DNA of 52,488 nt from Nemertoderma westbladi. Lineage: Eukaryota; Xenacoelomorpha; Nemertodermatida; Nemertodermatidae. The stretch's first letter is position 1. Every line of letters begins with the position of its first letter. The translations under genes were made by a program, and so were the position numbers. The stretch spans positions 1-52,488 of the forward strand of contig JAUCBJ010006643.1 of NCBI GenBank assembly GCA_032718475.1. The letters are read 5' to 3'. The notes under the pieces were generated by a model. The model was not told where the DNA came from and searched no databases. It saw only the letters and a program-made list of their open reading frames with translations. This document shows, one piece after another, positions 9,973 through 21,339 of this stretch.

Positions 9973-10794
9973 GGACAGTTCCATTCCGTTCGAGTAGGAC
10001 ACTACTGTTTTATATTTCGCACGTTTATTTTTCATTTTGTAAGGTAAACGGACCGCTTGTATCCAGACAAGTTGTACAGTATCCAATTTCCCTTTCTTAG
10101 CTCAGAAATTTATATTTTGCATCCCGATTTTACATTTTGTATCCACGTGTTATTTATGGATTTCATCAATTCAATTACACTGTATTGTTTGCTAATCTTT
10201 AAACAATTAATTAGATGACCTATATATTCCATCTGTTTCTCCTGTTCAAAGCAAAATCTAATCATGAATACTTTTTCACTGTAACTCGTAACTCAACCAA
10301 TTGGTCCTTTTTCGAAGAAATCCTACATGGGCATTTTGGAGCTAACCCGCCACTACTGCTTGGCTCACTGGAAGTGTATTTAGGTAAAGCTCTATTGTAG
10401 GCTGTGGCTCTGTTTAAGCTTAGCTGAGCCAAGACGACAGACATTTAGGATGGGAACACGAACATACCATATTATCCTTCCCCTATTCATTTCAATGGTA
10501 GCCAGCTTGTCTTTCCCACACTGGGGGTAGACCATTGCCATTGGTTAGCTGTATGCTATTGTAATACAAGGAGAGCGGCAGGATAAAGGGAAATGCCAAC
10601 CTCACTAATAAGGGGCTGGTCCCACAGGTCACTTTAAGGTAGGGGGTACAGTAGGTACTACAGTTTACATGTTCAAGGGCGTCAGTCCCTAGTCGCTAGC
10701 CCATAGTCTGTCATGGAGTTCCTGTTGTAGTTTCAGGCGCTTTCACTCAGTATCCTAGTGTCCAGGAAGTTGGGAGTTGAGTGTGGGTGGGTGG
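9973..10794. other. No recognised gene
   Basis: Only short, unsupported frames; no repeat unit or transposon end that I can define. Confidence 0.4.
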
Positions 10795-11240
10795 ATTGGT
10801 GTCCCCCACGCAACACCGCAGTGTCAGAATACTACAAAACCAAGAACAACGACCCAAATAATAAAGACCTGTACAAATACAAAACACATGGGTTAACTCT
10901 CGTTTATTGTTTTGGTTCGCCAACACGCCTCTGTAACCTGCTTCTTTACTAACCTGCTCCTTTAAATGGCAATGTGACCTCACGCTCTCTGGCAATGGGA
11001 CCTAAAGCTCTTTGGAACCTAACGCTCTTTGGGACGTAACGCGACTTTACCTCTTTGTTTTGTACAGGTCACAATGAGCGTTAGGTACCATTGCTATTTA
11101 AAGGAGCAGGTTAGTAAAGGAGCAAGTTACAGAGGCGTGACGGGGGATTCAAAACAATTAACGAAAGTTAACACATGTAACAAGATGTATGCCGGTCTTT
11201 ATAATTGGGTCTTTGTTTTGTAGTCACCCCGCAGTGTCCG
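10795..11240. repeat. Fold-back element, about 450 bp
   Basis: The left arm (about 10795-10990) and right arm (about 11060-11240) are inverted copies: CACGCCTCTGTAACCTGC near 10924 matches the reverse complement of the right arm (CACGCCTCTGTAACTTGC), followed by CTTTACTAACCTGCTCC in both. The outer parts, with CTACAAAACMAAG and ATAAAGACC, also pair. It is a MITE-like hairpin element without coding capacity. Target duplications were not resolved. Confidence 0.6.
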
Positions 11241-11297
11241 CGAATTATACATTGTAGAAAAGTATTTAATAAAAATTTTATTATAAAAAAAAATATT

Positions 11298-11472
11298 ATT
11301 GAAATTAATTTCCGAAATTAACATCCCGAAATTAATTTATGGACGTCCATTAATTAGTTATTTCATTACGATTCTGATTGGTTGATAGATTAATTTCGGG
11401 ACGTCCATAAATTAATTTCGGGACGTCCATAAGTTAATTTCGGGACGTCCATAAATTAATTTCGGGACGTTC
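11298..11472. repeat. 22-bp tandem repeat with inverted copies
   Basis: The unit ATAAATTAATTTCGGGACGTCC occurs about four times from 11388, and an inverted copy (CCCGAAATTAATTTATGG) precedes it at 11325-11342. It makes an AT-rich palindromic cluster. Confidence 0.75.
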
Positions 11473-12235
11473 AGATTATTATACATACTCCTCCTTTAAC
11501 GAAGCCCCATTCAACTCCTTTTATAAGACTGTGTACTCTATCAATGCCTCAGTGGGCGGACTCCAGTACTGCAAGGCTGCCTTGTAAGTTAACAATCTGT
11601 CAATAATAAAAATGAAAGCGAGCCGACATTTAGTCAGATCCACCAAATGGATGGCCAAGGAGACATACTGTCTGGATTGAGCTGATTCGAGTTAAATCGC
11701 TTCGCCAAAAGTAGCCCATAGAAATACACTACATTTTTTTGGTGATTTTGGCCGCCAAAACGACCAAGTAACTGCCTAAAGTATACAGATGTGTGGACCT
11801 AACGCTACCAGGCTGCCAGGCTACATTGTCCACAAAAGAGATTCTCAAAAATGTTTCCATTTCAAGCACAACTTTTATATATTAGCCCAATTTATTAATT
11901 TATAGGCCTATAGGCTAATGACAGACAGAATGACTACTGGTTGCCAATAGGCGGTAGGCCTAGATAGCTAGATGATATATATATTTATTATACATTTATT
12001 ATAGGAAGGGATCTAGGGGTCTTAACCTCGAGTGATGAGTTTATTTTACCGAAAATAACTTATCTTTTATTGGCGCAATTGTAGGACTACTGTAATCCCA
12101 TCACATGCGTACTTTTTAACCGGGTATTTTACAAATTTAGGAATCGCGTATTTTTTCTTGAAATTATCTCATATCTCTCCAAACCACGTACGCGTTTCGA
12201 CCTTACTGGGTCTCATCAGCGTACTACTACTAGTA
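11473..12235. other. No recognised gene
   Basis: Only the second palindrome of the GGTGATTTTGGC type (near 11744) is noted here. Confidence 0.4.
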
Positions 12236-12440
12236 TCGGCATGCTGCATTGCAGCTGCATTTTTAAGAATGCTGTGCCGGCTTGTCGACAAAATTGCGCC
12301 GCCACAACTCCCTATCACCCATGACATTTGCTAGATCATCCGCATCTTCAAGGCCAGTGTCCTTTAAGATTCGTCTCAAGAAAGTCATGGGCTGTCCACC
12401 ATGCTTATTTACTCCATGAGGCTGCCAAAGTACAAGATTA
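12236..12440 (-). mobile_element. RTE-like non-LTR 3' end, left arm of inverted pair
   Basis: About 205 bp that are nearly identical to the reverse complement of 12756-12960. It encodes the same C-terminal peptide (DRELWRRNFVDKPAQHS) on the minus strand and ends in the same GCTGCAATGCAGCATGCCGA segment with (AGT)n beyond it. Confidence 0.75.
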
Positions 12441-12540
12441 TGACAAGAATTGACTTTTCAATGTTGATTAAGCATCGCTCTGACTTGGAAAATTGACGTG
12501 TTTACATAATTCGACTTTGCACAATTGTTTATTATGAGTA

Positions 12541-12979
12541 AAACTATAATGGGTAATTTTGACCCAAACAGCCCTTTGCGTCGTCGAAGAATGCTACGCC
12601 GGGTACATTGTGTCAAGTACAATGCACACATCTCCAACCAGACACTATATAACATTGGAGGTGTCTCATTGGTTCCCCCAAGCTTGACACTAGAACAAAA
12701 TCGCCTCCGCTTTGCAGGACATTGCTTTCGCCGTGAGGACCAGCCAGTGCATAATCTTGTACTTTGGCAGCCTCATGGAGTGAATAAGCATGGTGGACAG
12801 CCCATGACTTTCTTGAGACGCATCTTAAAGGACACTGGCCTTAAAGATGCGGATGATCTAGCAAATGTCATGAGTGATAGGGAGTTGTGGCGGTGCAATT
12901 TTGTTGACAAGCCGGCACAGCATTCTTAAAAATGCAGCTGCAATGCAGCATGCCGATCCTAGTAGTAGTAGTAGTAGTA
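12541..12979 (+). pseudogene. RTE-like reverse transcriptase C-terminus, right arm
   Basis: The frame ending at 12929 encodes the C-terminal domain of an RTE-type element: RMLRRVHCVKYNAHIS, LEQNRLRFAGHCFRRED, VLWQPHGVNKHGGQPM and FLRRILKDTGL. The element then ends in a (TAG)n microsatellite at 12959-12979, typical of the short tandem 3' tails of RTE elements. It is a 5'-truncated copy: no reverse transcriptase core or endonuclease precedes it. The inverted partner lies 100 bp to the left of its unique part. A third relative lies at 48309-48624 on the minus strand. Confidence 0.7.
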
Positions 12980-13114
12980 GCCCTTTGCGTTGCCTTCTAA
13001 ATAATAAAAGTCATATAAAAAAAAAGTGTTAAAGTAAAAGTTATTGTGACCCCGTTACATTTGGATAGAGTATAAAAAAGTAGGAGAGGTCATGAAATAT
13101 TGTGACCCCAATAA

Positions 13115-13429
13115 TTATATTGAATTTTGTACAGTACATGTAAACTTAGAACTCGCAACAGTGGGCGTAAGGCGGACTCCGAGTGGAAGAGAATTCCAAA
13201 TATTGGGCGCAGCTACAGCTAAATATCGATTACAGTAGCTCTCTAGGTTAAATCGTGGGATGATGGGGAGACCCTGGTCACTGGAGCGCAGTGGGCGTGG
13301 TTGATAGTGTGGATGCAAGAGATCAGTAAGATAGGCCGGAACAATATTATTAAGGCACTTATATGTCAAAAGTGCAAATTTATTATCAATACGGCGCAGA
13401 ATAGGCAGCCAATGAAGATCACGCAACAC
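13115..13429 (-). pseudogene. CR1/L2-like reverse transcriptase C-terminus
   Basis: 104 codons with the diagnostic end of CR1/L2-type ORF2 proteins: DLHWLPILRRIDNKFALLTY, then LNNIVPAYLTDLL, PLRSSDQGLPIIPRF and APNIWNSLPLGVR. These follow the reverse transcriptase in intact elements. Nothing upstream (to the right) continues the gene; a minisatellite begins at 13550. It is a 5'-truncated copy and unrelated to the RTE-like pair beside it. Confidence 0.75.
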
Positions 13430-13549
13430 TGGTGTAAATGTGCTCTGTTTTACCGAAACGTAACTTTATTGCCGAATTACAACTCTTGTCGAACGTGATA
13501 GTTGCCGAAACGCGATGTAACCACTGCGCTGCGACGTACAGTACCTGTA

Positions 13550-14005
13550 TGTAAGTGGTCGCCAGGCGCCCGCAGTCTGTCTGTAACTGGTCGCCAGGCG
13601 TTAGCAGTTGCCTGTATCTGGTAGCCAGGCGCTAGCAGTATGCCTGTAACTGGTATCCAGACGCCCGCAGTCTGTCTGTAACTGGTAGCCAGGCACCAGC
13701 AGTCTGTCTGTATCTGGTAGCCAGGCGCTAGCAGTCTGCCTGTAACTGATATCCAGACGCCCGCAGTCTGTCTGTAACTGATAGCCAAGCGCCAGCAGTC
13801 TGTCTGTATCTGGTAGCCAGGCGCCAGCAGTCTGCCTGAAACTGGTAGCCAGGTGCCAGGATTCTGTCTGTAACTGGTAGCCAGGCGCCAGCAGTCTGCC
13901 TGTAACTGGTAGCCAGGCCCCAGCAGTCTGCCTTTAACTGGTATCCAGACGCCCGCAGTCTGTCTGTAACTGGTCCTGTAGCCAGTCGGCAGCAGTCTTT
14001 CTGTG
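13550..14005 (+). repeat. 32-bp minisatellite, about 14 copies
   Basis: The consensus unit is CTGGTAGCCAGGCGCCAG followed by CAGTCTGTCTGTAA. Copies differ by scattered substitutions such as GCCCGC for GCCAGC. It causes the spurious minus-strand frame at 13477-13788. No unique spacers occur, so this is not a CRISPR. Confidence 0.9.
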
Positions 14006-14596
14006 ACAGTTAATCATAAGAATGTAATTTAAAGTGATAACTAACACACAGTGGTATCTATACTAAGGTACTAATAATTGTTCTATAAAGGTCTTAATAC
14101 TTGCCGCCTTTGATTGCCTTTATCAGACTTTATTCATTGCATAAGTAATTGCCTTTGTCAAAAGTGTATAAATAGGAGGAGTTTTAGGCATTAAAACCAT
14201 TCTCTATCATAAAATTATCTTAACTTTAGTTACAAAGTTATTTACAAATACTGTAAAAATGTTACCCGTAAGTCTTAAACTATTTCCTCTGCTGTCAGCT
14301 CTTTTCCTATTCCAGATAAGTTTATTTAATGCATAAAGTATTCATTTAGCGTTGTTATCTGAATTATTCATTTAATGATTTGCTCACGTGAATAAAGAAA
14401 CCCTTTATTTAGGATGTTAGATTTATTCATCAAAACAAATAAAATGTTTTCTCACAGAATTATTCCACAAACAGAAATTTTATTTAAACGGATAGCATCC
14501 TAGAGAGAGTGACAACGCATACATGACTGTAGCCAGCAGCCAGTTCCTCACAAACTGTCTGTTGTTAGTTATTCAGTTCACATTTATTTTGGTTTT
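14006..14596. other. No recognised gene
   Basis: AT-rich sequence, no frame or repeat that can be supported. Confidence 0.45.
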
Positions 14597-14708
14597 TGTG
14601 GGGCGAGCCACGAAGTGAGTGAGCCTTAGCGTAGTGGTACCATTAATCAACCTGTGGGGCGAGCCACGAAGTGAGTGAGCCTTAGCGTAGTGGTACCATT
14701 AATCAACC
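14597..14708 (+). repeat. 56-bp perfect tandem duplication
   Basis: Two adjacent copies (14597-14652, 14653-14708) beginning TGTGGGGCGAGCCACGAAG and identical throughout as read. It directly precedes the dispersed repeat at 14709. Confidence 0.9.
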
Positions 14709-15803
14709 TGTCGTTCTGTCGTTCTGTCGTGTTCAATTTTAAACGTTAATAACTCGGCCAATCTTTGATGAAATCTATCCAAACTTGGTACACATGTTGT
14801 TTGGCAAAAGTTTAGAAATTTTCCAAGTAGAATTTCCGTGTGGCCTTCGAGAAGCTAAGATAATAGCAGTTAATTAGTTAATTAAGTTGATTGCGGTGAA
14901 AACGCCATTTTCAACCTGCCTTTTAAAGGAAATTAATTGTTTTACAGTATAAGATTTAAATAATTATACTTAAAAATTATACAGATATAATCCCCATACG
15001 CCATTCTATTATAGTTTTTAATTAGTTTAAGGGGGGGGGGTACACCATTTTCGGACAACTCTTCTATTTATCACTCTCAGCGTTTCAAAATTGTTTGGTT
15101 TTGGCTATAATTTGGAATATAAGTGCCTAAGATGCTATTCTACATGACAGGTTAGAAAATTTTTATTTTTCGCTATTTAATATTAGTTAATACTAGTTAA
15201 CAACAAAAAAAACTTGGTTGCGGTTAAAACCCTAAGGCTTTTTCAATTTTGAATCTAATCACATGAAAGTTTTTTTATATGATAGATTAAAGATGGGGCA
15301 ACATAACTATCAGGCGAAATTTTGTGAAAATAATTCTGCACCGCTAGGTGGCGCTGCAAATTTATGCCTAATTTTTAGGTTTGTTATAAATAGTATTAAA
15401 TTTTATTAACAAATAATTTCGAAAAGTTGTCTGATACTTTTATGCAGGGTGGCTAAGTAGACACCCACAGAAAGTTTCAGACTAATTGCTCAAAAATTGT
15501 AGAAGTAGTAGGGTTTTGAAGTTGACAATTTCATAAAAAAAATATTTTGAGATAATCGACCTTTCATTATATATAGTAATAGTAATTTCAATAGGAATCC
15601 CTAAATGGAAATTGTTATAACTTAAAAACTAAGAGAGCTATTAAATAGCGGTTTTCAGATTTGGAAACACCATTCAATGGTGCATTATAATATATCATAA
15701 AAAAATTTCGACATATTTTTGACCAAAATGGTGTACCCCCCCCCCCCTTAAGTGATTTGCTTTAATAAATGTGTCTTTAATTGATCTAAACGTAATTAAA
15801 CCG
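14709..15803 (+). repeat. Dispersed repeat, copy A (interrupted)
   Basis: Starts TGTCGTTCTGTCGTTCTG and matches 16915-17288 closely. It is interrupted at 15031-15747 by an insertion that copy B lacks. I see no coding capacity. Confidence 0.85.
15031..15747. mobile_element. 717-bp piggyBac-type MITE
   Basis: It is bounded by TTAA on both sides (15027-15030 and 15748-15751) and has inverted ends: G-run then TACACCATTTT on the left, and AAAATGGTGTA then a C-run on the right. Copy B of the surrounding repeat has the unoccupied site (GTTCAAGTG, near 17233). TTAA duplication and G/C-rich tips fit the piggyBac superfamily. No ORF of note is inside, so it is non-autonomous. Its ends differ from the piggyBac remnant at 1671-2542. 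Confidence 0.8.
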
Positions 15804-16429
15804 CACAATTATTGAGTACAAATTTAATCCTTCCCATTATTGGTCAAGTCTCTGCTGGTGTGGAGCTAGCTGCTGGGAGTTGTGGCTGTAGACTGAGAGG
15901 AATTGTAATAGAGGCAACCAGTATTGCTATTCCAGCCCAATCACTGAATTGTGTTTATTATAGGCTGGACGGGCCGCATAACCGTTCGACTATTACTACT
16001 ATTGCTATCTCAGTTAAATGACAGATATAATAACATAAATACAATCCATGGCATGGCTGTTGTAGGCTTCTGAAATAGTTTATTCCACAATGTATATGTC
16101 TGGTTATTTTTTAATTGAATTTTTGCAAAGTAGTAAAATTAATGTTCTTAAAAATAATATTATTATTTTATATGTAACCTAGGAAATTAGCTACATTTTT
16201 TCGCTGCAGCTTTAAGAGTGTACATTGATTTAATATTATTTCAATACCCATATTACTACATCGGCATAAGATGCGTTGGCGTTGTATCACACATCTCCAC
16301 ATATCACACATCTCCACATAGATGTATCAACAGTTACTCGCACAGTTTCGAAACTTCGCATAGTTATAACTGTATAAAGATCGTCAGTCTGCGTTTAGGA
16401 AAAATATTTTATGACAAAACAGGACAAGC
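15804..16429. other. No recognised gene
   Basis: Only short unsupported frames (e.g. 15812-16021) without recognisable motifs. Confidence 0.4.
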
Positions 16430-16914
16430 GACGAGCGCAACGAGGCATATAATGAAGACGAGTACTGCGTTGACTAAATTATTATATAAACCACCTGGCT
16501 TCACATATTGATCGCATCCCTAGTTATTATTATTATAAAGATCGTCCTAGCTTGCGTTTAAGAAATATATTTAAATACAAAACAGGACGAACGCAAAGAG
16601 GCTTATAATGAAAACGAGTACTGCGTTTATTATATTCCTATAAACCACCTAGCTTTGCATATTTAACGTGCGATTGGAAATAAGTTCGTGCTACCCTTCC
16701 GTGGGTGGTAGATGTCGCGGTTATGTATTGGTGGTTGGGAAGGGTGGGGGGGGGGGGGGGGGAGATTAAAACGGGTGAACACGTACTGTCCACCTTTCTT
16801 TGATTGATTGGTGGTGTGGGTATATTTCTCAAAACCTGATTTTGTGATACAGTCGCTGCATTTTAATTTGTATATAATAACTAGGCCTCGTGCTGCGCGA
16901 AGTCCCCACGAACG
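16430..16914 (+). repeat. Dispersed repeat family C, copies 1 and 2
   Basis: A motif with AGGACRARCG, AACGAG, ACGAGTACTGCGTT and AAACCACCTRGCTT occurs at 16430-16505 and again from 16580. The second copy runs on through ACGTGCGATTGGAAATAAG, a G-run at 16745-16762 and GCTGCGCGAAG to 16914. The same order is found at 18970-19310. Confidence 0.75.
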
Positions 16915-17288
16915 TGTCGTTCTGTCGTTCTGTCGTGTTCAATTTTAAACGTTAATAACTCGGCCAATCTTTGATGAAATCTATCCAAACTTGGTACACA
17001 TGTTGTTTGGCAAAAGTTTAGAAATTTTCCAAGTAGAATTTCCGTGTGGCCTTCGAGAAGCTAAGATAATAGCAGTTAATTAGTTAATTAAGTTGATTAC
17101 GGTAAAAACACCATTTTCTACCTGCCTTTTAAAGGAAATTAATTGTTTTACAGTATAAGACTTCAATAATTATACTTAAAAAATATACAGATGTAATCCG
17201 CATACTCCATTCTATTATAGTTTTTAATTAGTTCAAGTGATTTGCTTTAATAATCGTGTCTTTAATTGATCTAAAGTAATTAAACCGG
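16915..17288 (+). repeat. Dispersed repeat, copy B (empty site)
   Basis: Matches copy A (14709-15030 plus 15752-15803) almost base for base but lacks the 717-bp MITE. It abuts repeat C directly. Confidence 0.85.
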
Positions 17289-18774
17289 CATAAAAAATGT
17301 ATTCTCATTAAATACTGCTCATTTATTGGTTAACTCAAGTTGGCTTGTTTCCCAGCAACACTTGAGGTATTCAGTCAGCCTTGCTTGTAAGAGGCAGACT
17401 GCTGCTGCTGCTGGTAGCCATCCATTCACTCACTCTCCATTGAACTGGCTGATTGGAGGTGTGTGTGTATCGGGTTCAATGACATTAATATTATTACTAA
17501 AGTAACGTCGGGATGTTAATATTCACTGGAGCTATGAGTCTCTCTGGTTAGTTGAATGAATGAAATAAATAATTGTTTTACTGTTCCGAATATCAATGTT
17601 TATTTCTGTAGGCCAACTTACTGTATTATTATTTAATCTAAATGTACATAATAGTTTAAATAAATTATTTCACAATTTCATTCCAATTCATACTGCTTAC
17701 GCAACCATGCTAATTAGGTATATTAAATTGCAGGATTGTTTTTAATTAAAATTTTTACAGTGCAAACAAGTATATTGTATTTAACTGAAAGTTAATTTAT
17801 TTCGGTAAGTAGGCCTTGCGGTTTGTTAGTTTAGTTAGTATAATAAGTATCAAATATATTACGTGCTGCTGTACAGTAAACGCGGCTTTGCGTTATTGAA
17901 TTACAGAATTGGCGGTACAAAGTACATTAATAGGGATCAGGCATATTGCATTTATATAATTGTTGTTGTAAATGTACAATAATATGCGCCACTTTTATTT
18001 TAGTAACTGCAATGTGTATTTCATTTGTACCTGCAACCCATTAAAAAGGGCAGCTGAACATATCGCGGACAGGCTGACTATTCACCATAACAAAAAAACC
18101 CAAATCGCCGCAGTTCCACTTACAGTTCCATATTAGTCTGTTTTGCAATTCAACCCAATTTATCTGCTCTCTGCTACACGCGGTTTTATCCACGAGTTTT
18201 GTAAAGTCCCGACTTATCGGGAATGACATGAACTTAGCGTCCGGAATATTCTGAACAGATTAAATCTACTTGGCGCTGTAATACTGCATCCCGTTGTACC
18301 AGAAGTTATTAAAACATACCGGCCCCTCAAATGCGCTTGCAGTGGGTTAGAGAACAACATATACCGCCCCAGTACAACCGCTATTTTGATAAGGTCCAAT
18401 ATATAATATATATATATATGGTCTAACATATGATAGTTCACTAATCAGCTAATAGGCCTATTAATTCGTGAGATTTCAATTTATAAATAAAACTAATATA
18501 CGAGCTCATATGAGCTCAATTGATTGATTGATTGAAGGTATGACCGTTGTTGTGGGGGACTAGGTCTACCTGTCTAGCAGCTAATAACTCGTCCGTGGAG
18601 AGAATAATATAAGTCGAGGAACATAACGAAACGCGTTTAATTTATTTATTTATTCCAATTGGGGATGCTTTCTAACGCGGGAATGCGGTGCTATTAAACA
18701 TCAACACATTCCTGCGCGTGCGTCGATATTGTGCACCCTAATACTAACAACCCACCCAGACACCTCCTACCCCT
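17289..18774. other. No recognised gene
   Basis: AT-rich sequence. A short (CTG)n at 17401-17414 and an AT dinucleotide run at 18404-18417 are the only patterns seen. Confidence 0.4.
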
Positions 18775-18775
18775 C

Positions 18776-18969
18776 ACCCCCCCCCCCCCCCCCCCCCCCA
18801 TCACCCAACATTACTATGTATAGATCAATGCAGCTCAATATATTAGTAAAGGTATCGTCTGATTAGCTTTCCTACACATTACCTCTTATCCTTGTAGTTG
18901 TTTATTTATTTACACTATTTTTTGTTGAGTAAATCTTTCTGATAGGGGGGGGGGGGGGGGGGGGACTTA
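18776..18969. repeat. C-run and G-run pair
   Basis: A run of about 23 C (to 18799) and a run of about 20 G (18945-18964) face each other over roughly 145 bp. They could be tips of a small element, but no matching flanks were found. Confidence 0.5.
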
Positions 18970-19310
18970 CTCTGGACGAGCGCAACGATTGAACGACGCT
19001 TATAATAATTAAGACGAGTACGGCGTTGATTATATTCATATACACCACCTGGCTTTGCATATTGAACGTGCGATTGGAAATAAGTTCGTTCTACCCTTCC
19101 GTGGGTGGTAGATGTCACGGTTATGTATTGGTGGTTGAGAAGGGTGGGGGGGGGGGATTAAAAGGGGTGAACACGTACTGTCCCCCTTTCTTTGATTGAT
19201 TGGTGGTGTGGGTAAATTTCTCAAAACCTGATTTTGTGATACAGTCGCTCAATTTTAATTTGTATCTCATAACTGGACCTCGTGCTGCGCGAAGGCCCCA
19301 CGAACGTGTT
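18970..19310 (+). repeat. Dispersed repeat family C, copy 3
   Basis: Shares with 16580-16914 the segments CACCTGGCTTTGCATATT, ACGTGCGATTGGAAATAAG, a G-run and GCTGCGCGAAGGCCCCACG. Identity is around 90 percent by eye. Confidence 0.8.
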
Positions 19311-20311
19311 GATTATTGCAGACTGGTTTGCTATTATTATGGCCTCCCCCAGTCTGATGTGTCCGGATATCCATATTGGTTGTCCAGTTGTCCTTTTTAG
19401 TTGTCTACTTGTCCGTATAGGTTATCCCCGTCACCACCATTTGGTGTCACCTTGTCCATAACAGGTCTACTCATGTCGCGTTGGATATCCGTCTGTCCAC
19501 GTCTGTTTCCCTGTCCATGTCTGTTTCCTTGACCACATTTGTTGTCCCGTTGTCCCCACACCAATTGTACCCCAACTCATATCAGTTTTCTTGTAACATT
19601 GTAATATTTGGTGGATTTTTCAACACTTTCTATTACAGGCCCATTTTTTGGAGTAGCATGTAAAATAATATTAGCGATGATAACACTTAATAAGTTAAAC
19701 AGTATTATTATTTATTTAGTAAATGTATTATTATTTCATCAATAGCTCTGCCGTGTAATGTGAAAAGACCGCAAGTCACAAAAAGTCATTTCGAGATTGT
19801 TGGTTTAAAATGTCCGTAAATTACAATTTTTTTACAACCCTACGCAATTGGGGGTGGGAAATTTTTCTATGTGATTATTTTTTACTTTCCATTATTATTT
19901 TGACGTCAGAGTTATTTTTTGTACTTACGGTATTTTTGAATTGTACAACCTATATGTAAATACATATTTCAAGATACATATTTCAATAAAACCGTATTTG
20001 CGTTTTCTTATTATCTGTGCAATGACAAAACACCGTAAGTCTTTCTGACTTACGTTTTTTTGCATAAATTTAAGTAGTTGCGGTCATTTGTAAGTATTGC
20101 ACCTTTTCCTTTGTAACACTATACATATGGTGTGACTTACGGCCTTTCTACATTGCATATCTCGAGAACTTGTCTAGATACGGTGTTCTCGATTATACCA
20201 TTAGATAGAGCGCATTATTTAGACCCAGAAAAAAGGAATTTTGAAAAAATGCGACCTACGGTCTTTTTACATTGCACAGCAGAGCTATTTATAATTTATT
20301 TATTATTACAG
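19311..20311. other. Upstream region of the lectin gene
   Basis: No firm coding region. A motif like TTACGGYCTTTYTACATTGCA recurs (near 20137, 20260, and weaker copies from 20030). It makes the short frame at 20132-20416 hard to trust as coding upstream of the first certain exon. Confidence 0.4.
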
Positions 20312-20341
20312 GCAAATGATGGACAATGTGGAGCCATTAAT
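20312..20341 (+). CDS. Fibrinogen-like gene, 30-bp exon
   Basis: Ten codons (ANDGQCGAIN) between an acceptor TTATTATTACAG and a donor GTAAGT. Intron phase 0 on both sides matches the next exons. The frame is also open upstream to an ATG at 20249, giving MRPTVFLHCTAELF and a hydrophobic stretch that could pass for a signal peptide. That stretch overlaps a local repeat, so a separate upstream signal-peptide exon is as likely. Confidence 0.5.
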
Positions 20342-20463
20342 GTAAGTTTATTAGTTATTTTAAATTATTATTTTAAATGTAATTTCATGCTATTTCATAG
20401 ATATTGTAAATGGTGACAAAGTTGAGTTGAATTCATAAAAGTTATAAAAATATTTCCTAACAG

Positions 20464-20580
20464 GTTACAGAGCCGGAAGAACAGAATACAGAGTTGAAAG
20501 AAAATATCAATGGGTTGAGTGACCAAGTAAAAGATATACTTACAAACCTAACTAACCAACTCAATGAACTAAATAACGAT
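20464..20580 (+). CDS. Fibrinogen-like gene, coiled-coil exon 1
   Basis: 39 codons between TTTCCTAACAG and GTTAGT, both borders phase 0. The peptide (VTEPEEQNTELKENINGL and on) has heptad-spaced Leu/Ile/Val and should form an oligomerising coiled coil N-terminal to the fibrinogen domain. The next exon is a near copy, with its intron, 236 bp downstream. Confidence 0.7.
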
Positions 20581-20699
20581 GTTAGTTTCTTAACCAGTAA
20601 TTATTTGTAACATAATTTGCTAAATTTAACTTCATACGATTTCATAGATATTGTAAGCGAGTTGAATTAATAAAAATTTATAAAAATATTTCCTCACAG

Positions 20700-20816
20700 G
20701 TTACAGATTTGGAAGAACAGAATACAGAGTTGGAAGGAAATATTACACAGTTGAGTGACCAAGTAAAATACTTAAATACAAACCTAACTAACCGATTCGA
20801 TGAGCTAAATAACGAT
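20700..20816 (+). CDS. Fibrinogen-like gene, coiled-coil exon 2 (tandem copy)
   Basis: 39 codons between TTTCCTCACAG and GTTAGT, both phase 0. It differs from exon 1 at about eleven residues (VTDLEEQNTELEGNITQL). Because phase is kept, the duplication lengthens the coiled coil without shifting the frame. Confidence 0.7.
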
Positions 20817-21339
20817 GTTAGTTTCTTAACCAGTAATTATTTGTAACATAATTATTTGCCGTGTTGAAGTCCTTCAGTTTTTATTGATGTATTATGTTTT
20901 TATTTATTTGTATGGAATTAATTTCGCACTACCAAATCGCCAGGCCGACATATTTCCTAACTTTATATCGCAGTGCGACATTATTTCTCAGTATGTCCCT
21001 ACGCCATGTATTTCAGTATATCCAGTATGTCACCGCGTCATTATTAGGTTGTTCTAGAAAGTTTAAGTGCAAAACTACGAATAATTCCACCACATTAAAT
21101 CTTTTACGGCCCTCGTTCTATTATTTCACTAAACAAAATCACTCGTGCCGTAACGCTATAATGTGCTATTTTATGAGCAACGACGTAATATAGTTAGTAT
21201 TTAATTGCTCTACATGTTGGGTCGAAATGCCGGCGTTTAATGATTTCCCTAGAGAACTCCAACCCAACCACTGATCAGATGTGTGCAGAGGATTTACAGA
21301 ATTTAATAAATAATTTCAATTAATAATATTTCCTAACAG

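Noticed and set aside
13477-13788. 103-codon minus frame
   Set aside because: A translation of the 32-bp minisatellite.
13550-14005. CRISPR-like array
   Set aside because: Units are directly adjacent with no unique spacers, and the DNA is eukaryotic.
20132-20311. Coding extension with a signal-peptide-like stretch before the first lectin exon
   Set aside because: It overlaps a repeated TTACGG...ACATTGCA motif and an excellent splice acceptor lies at the exon edge, so it is mentioned only as an alternative.
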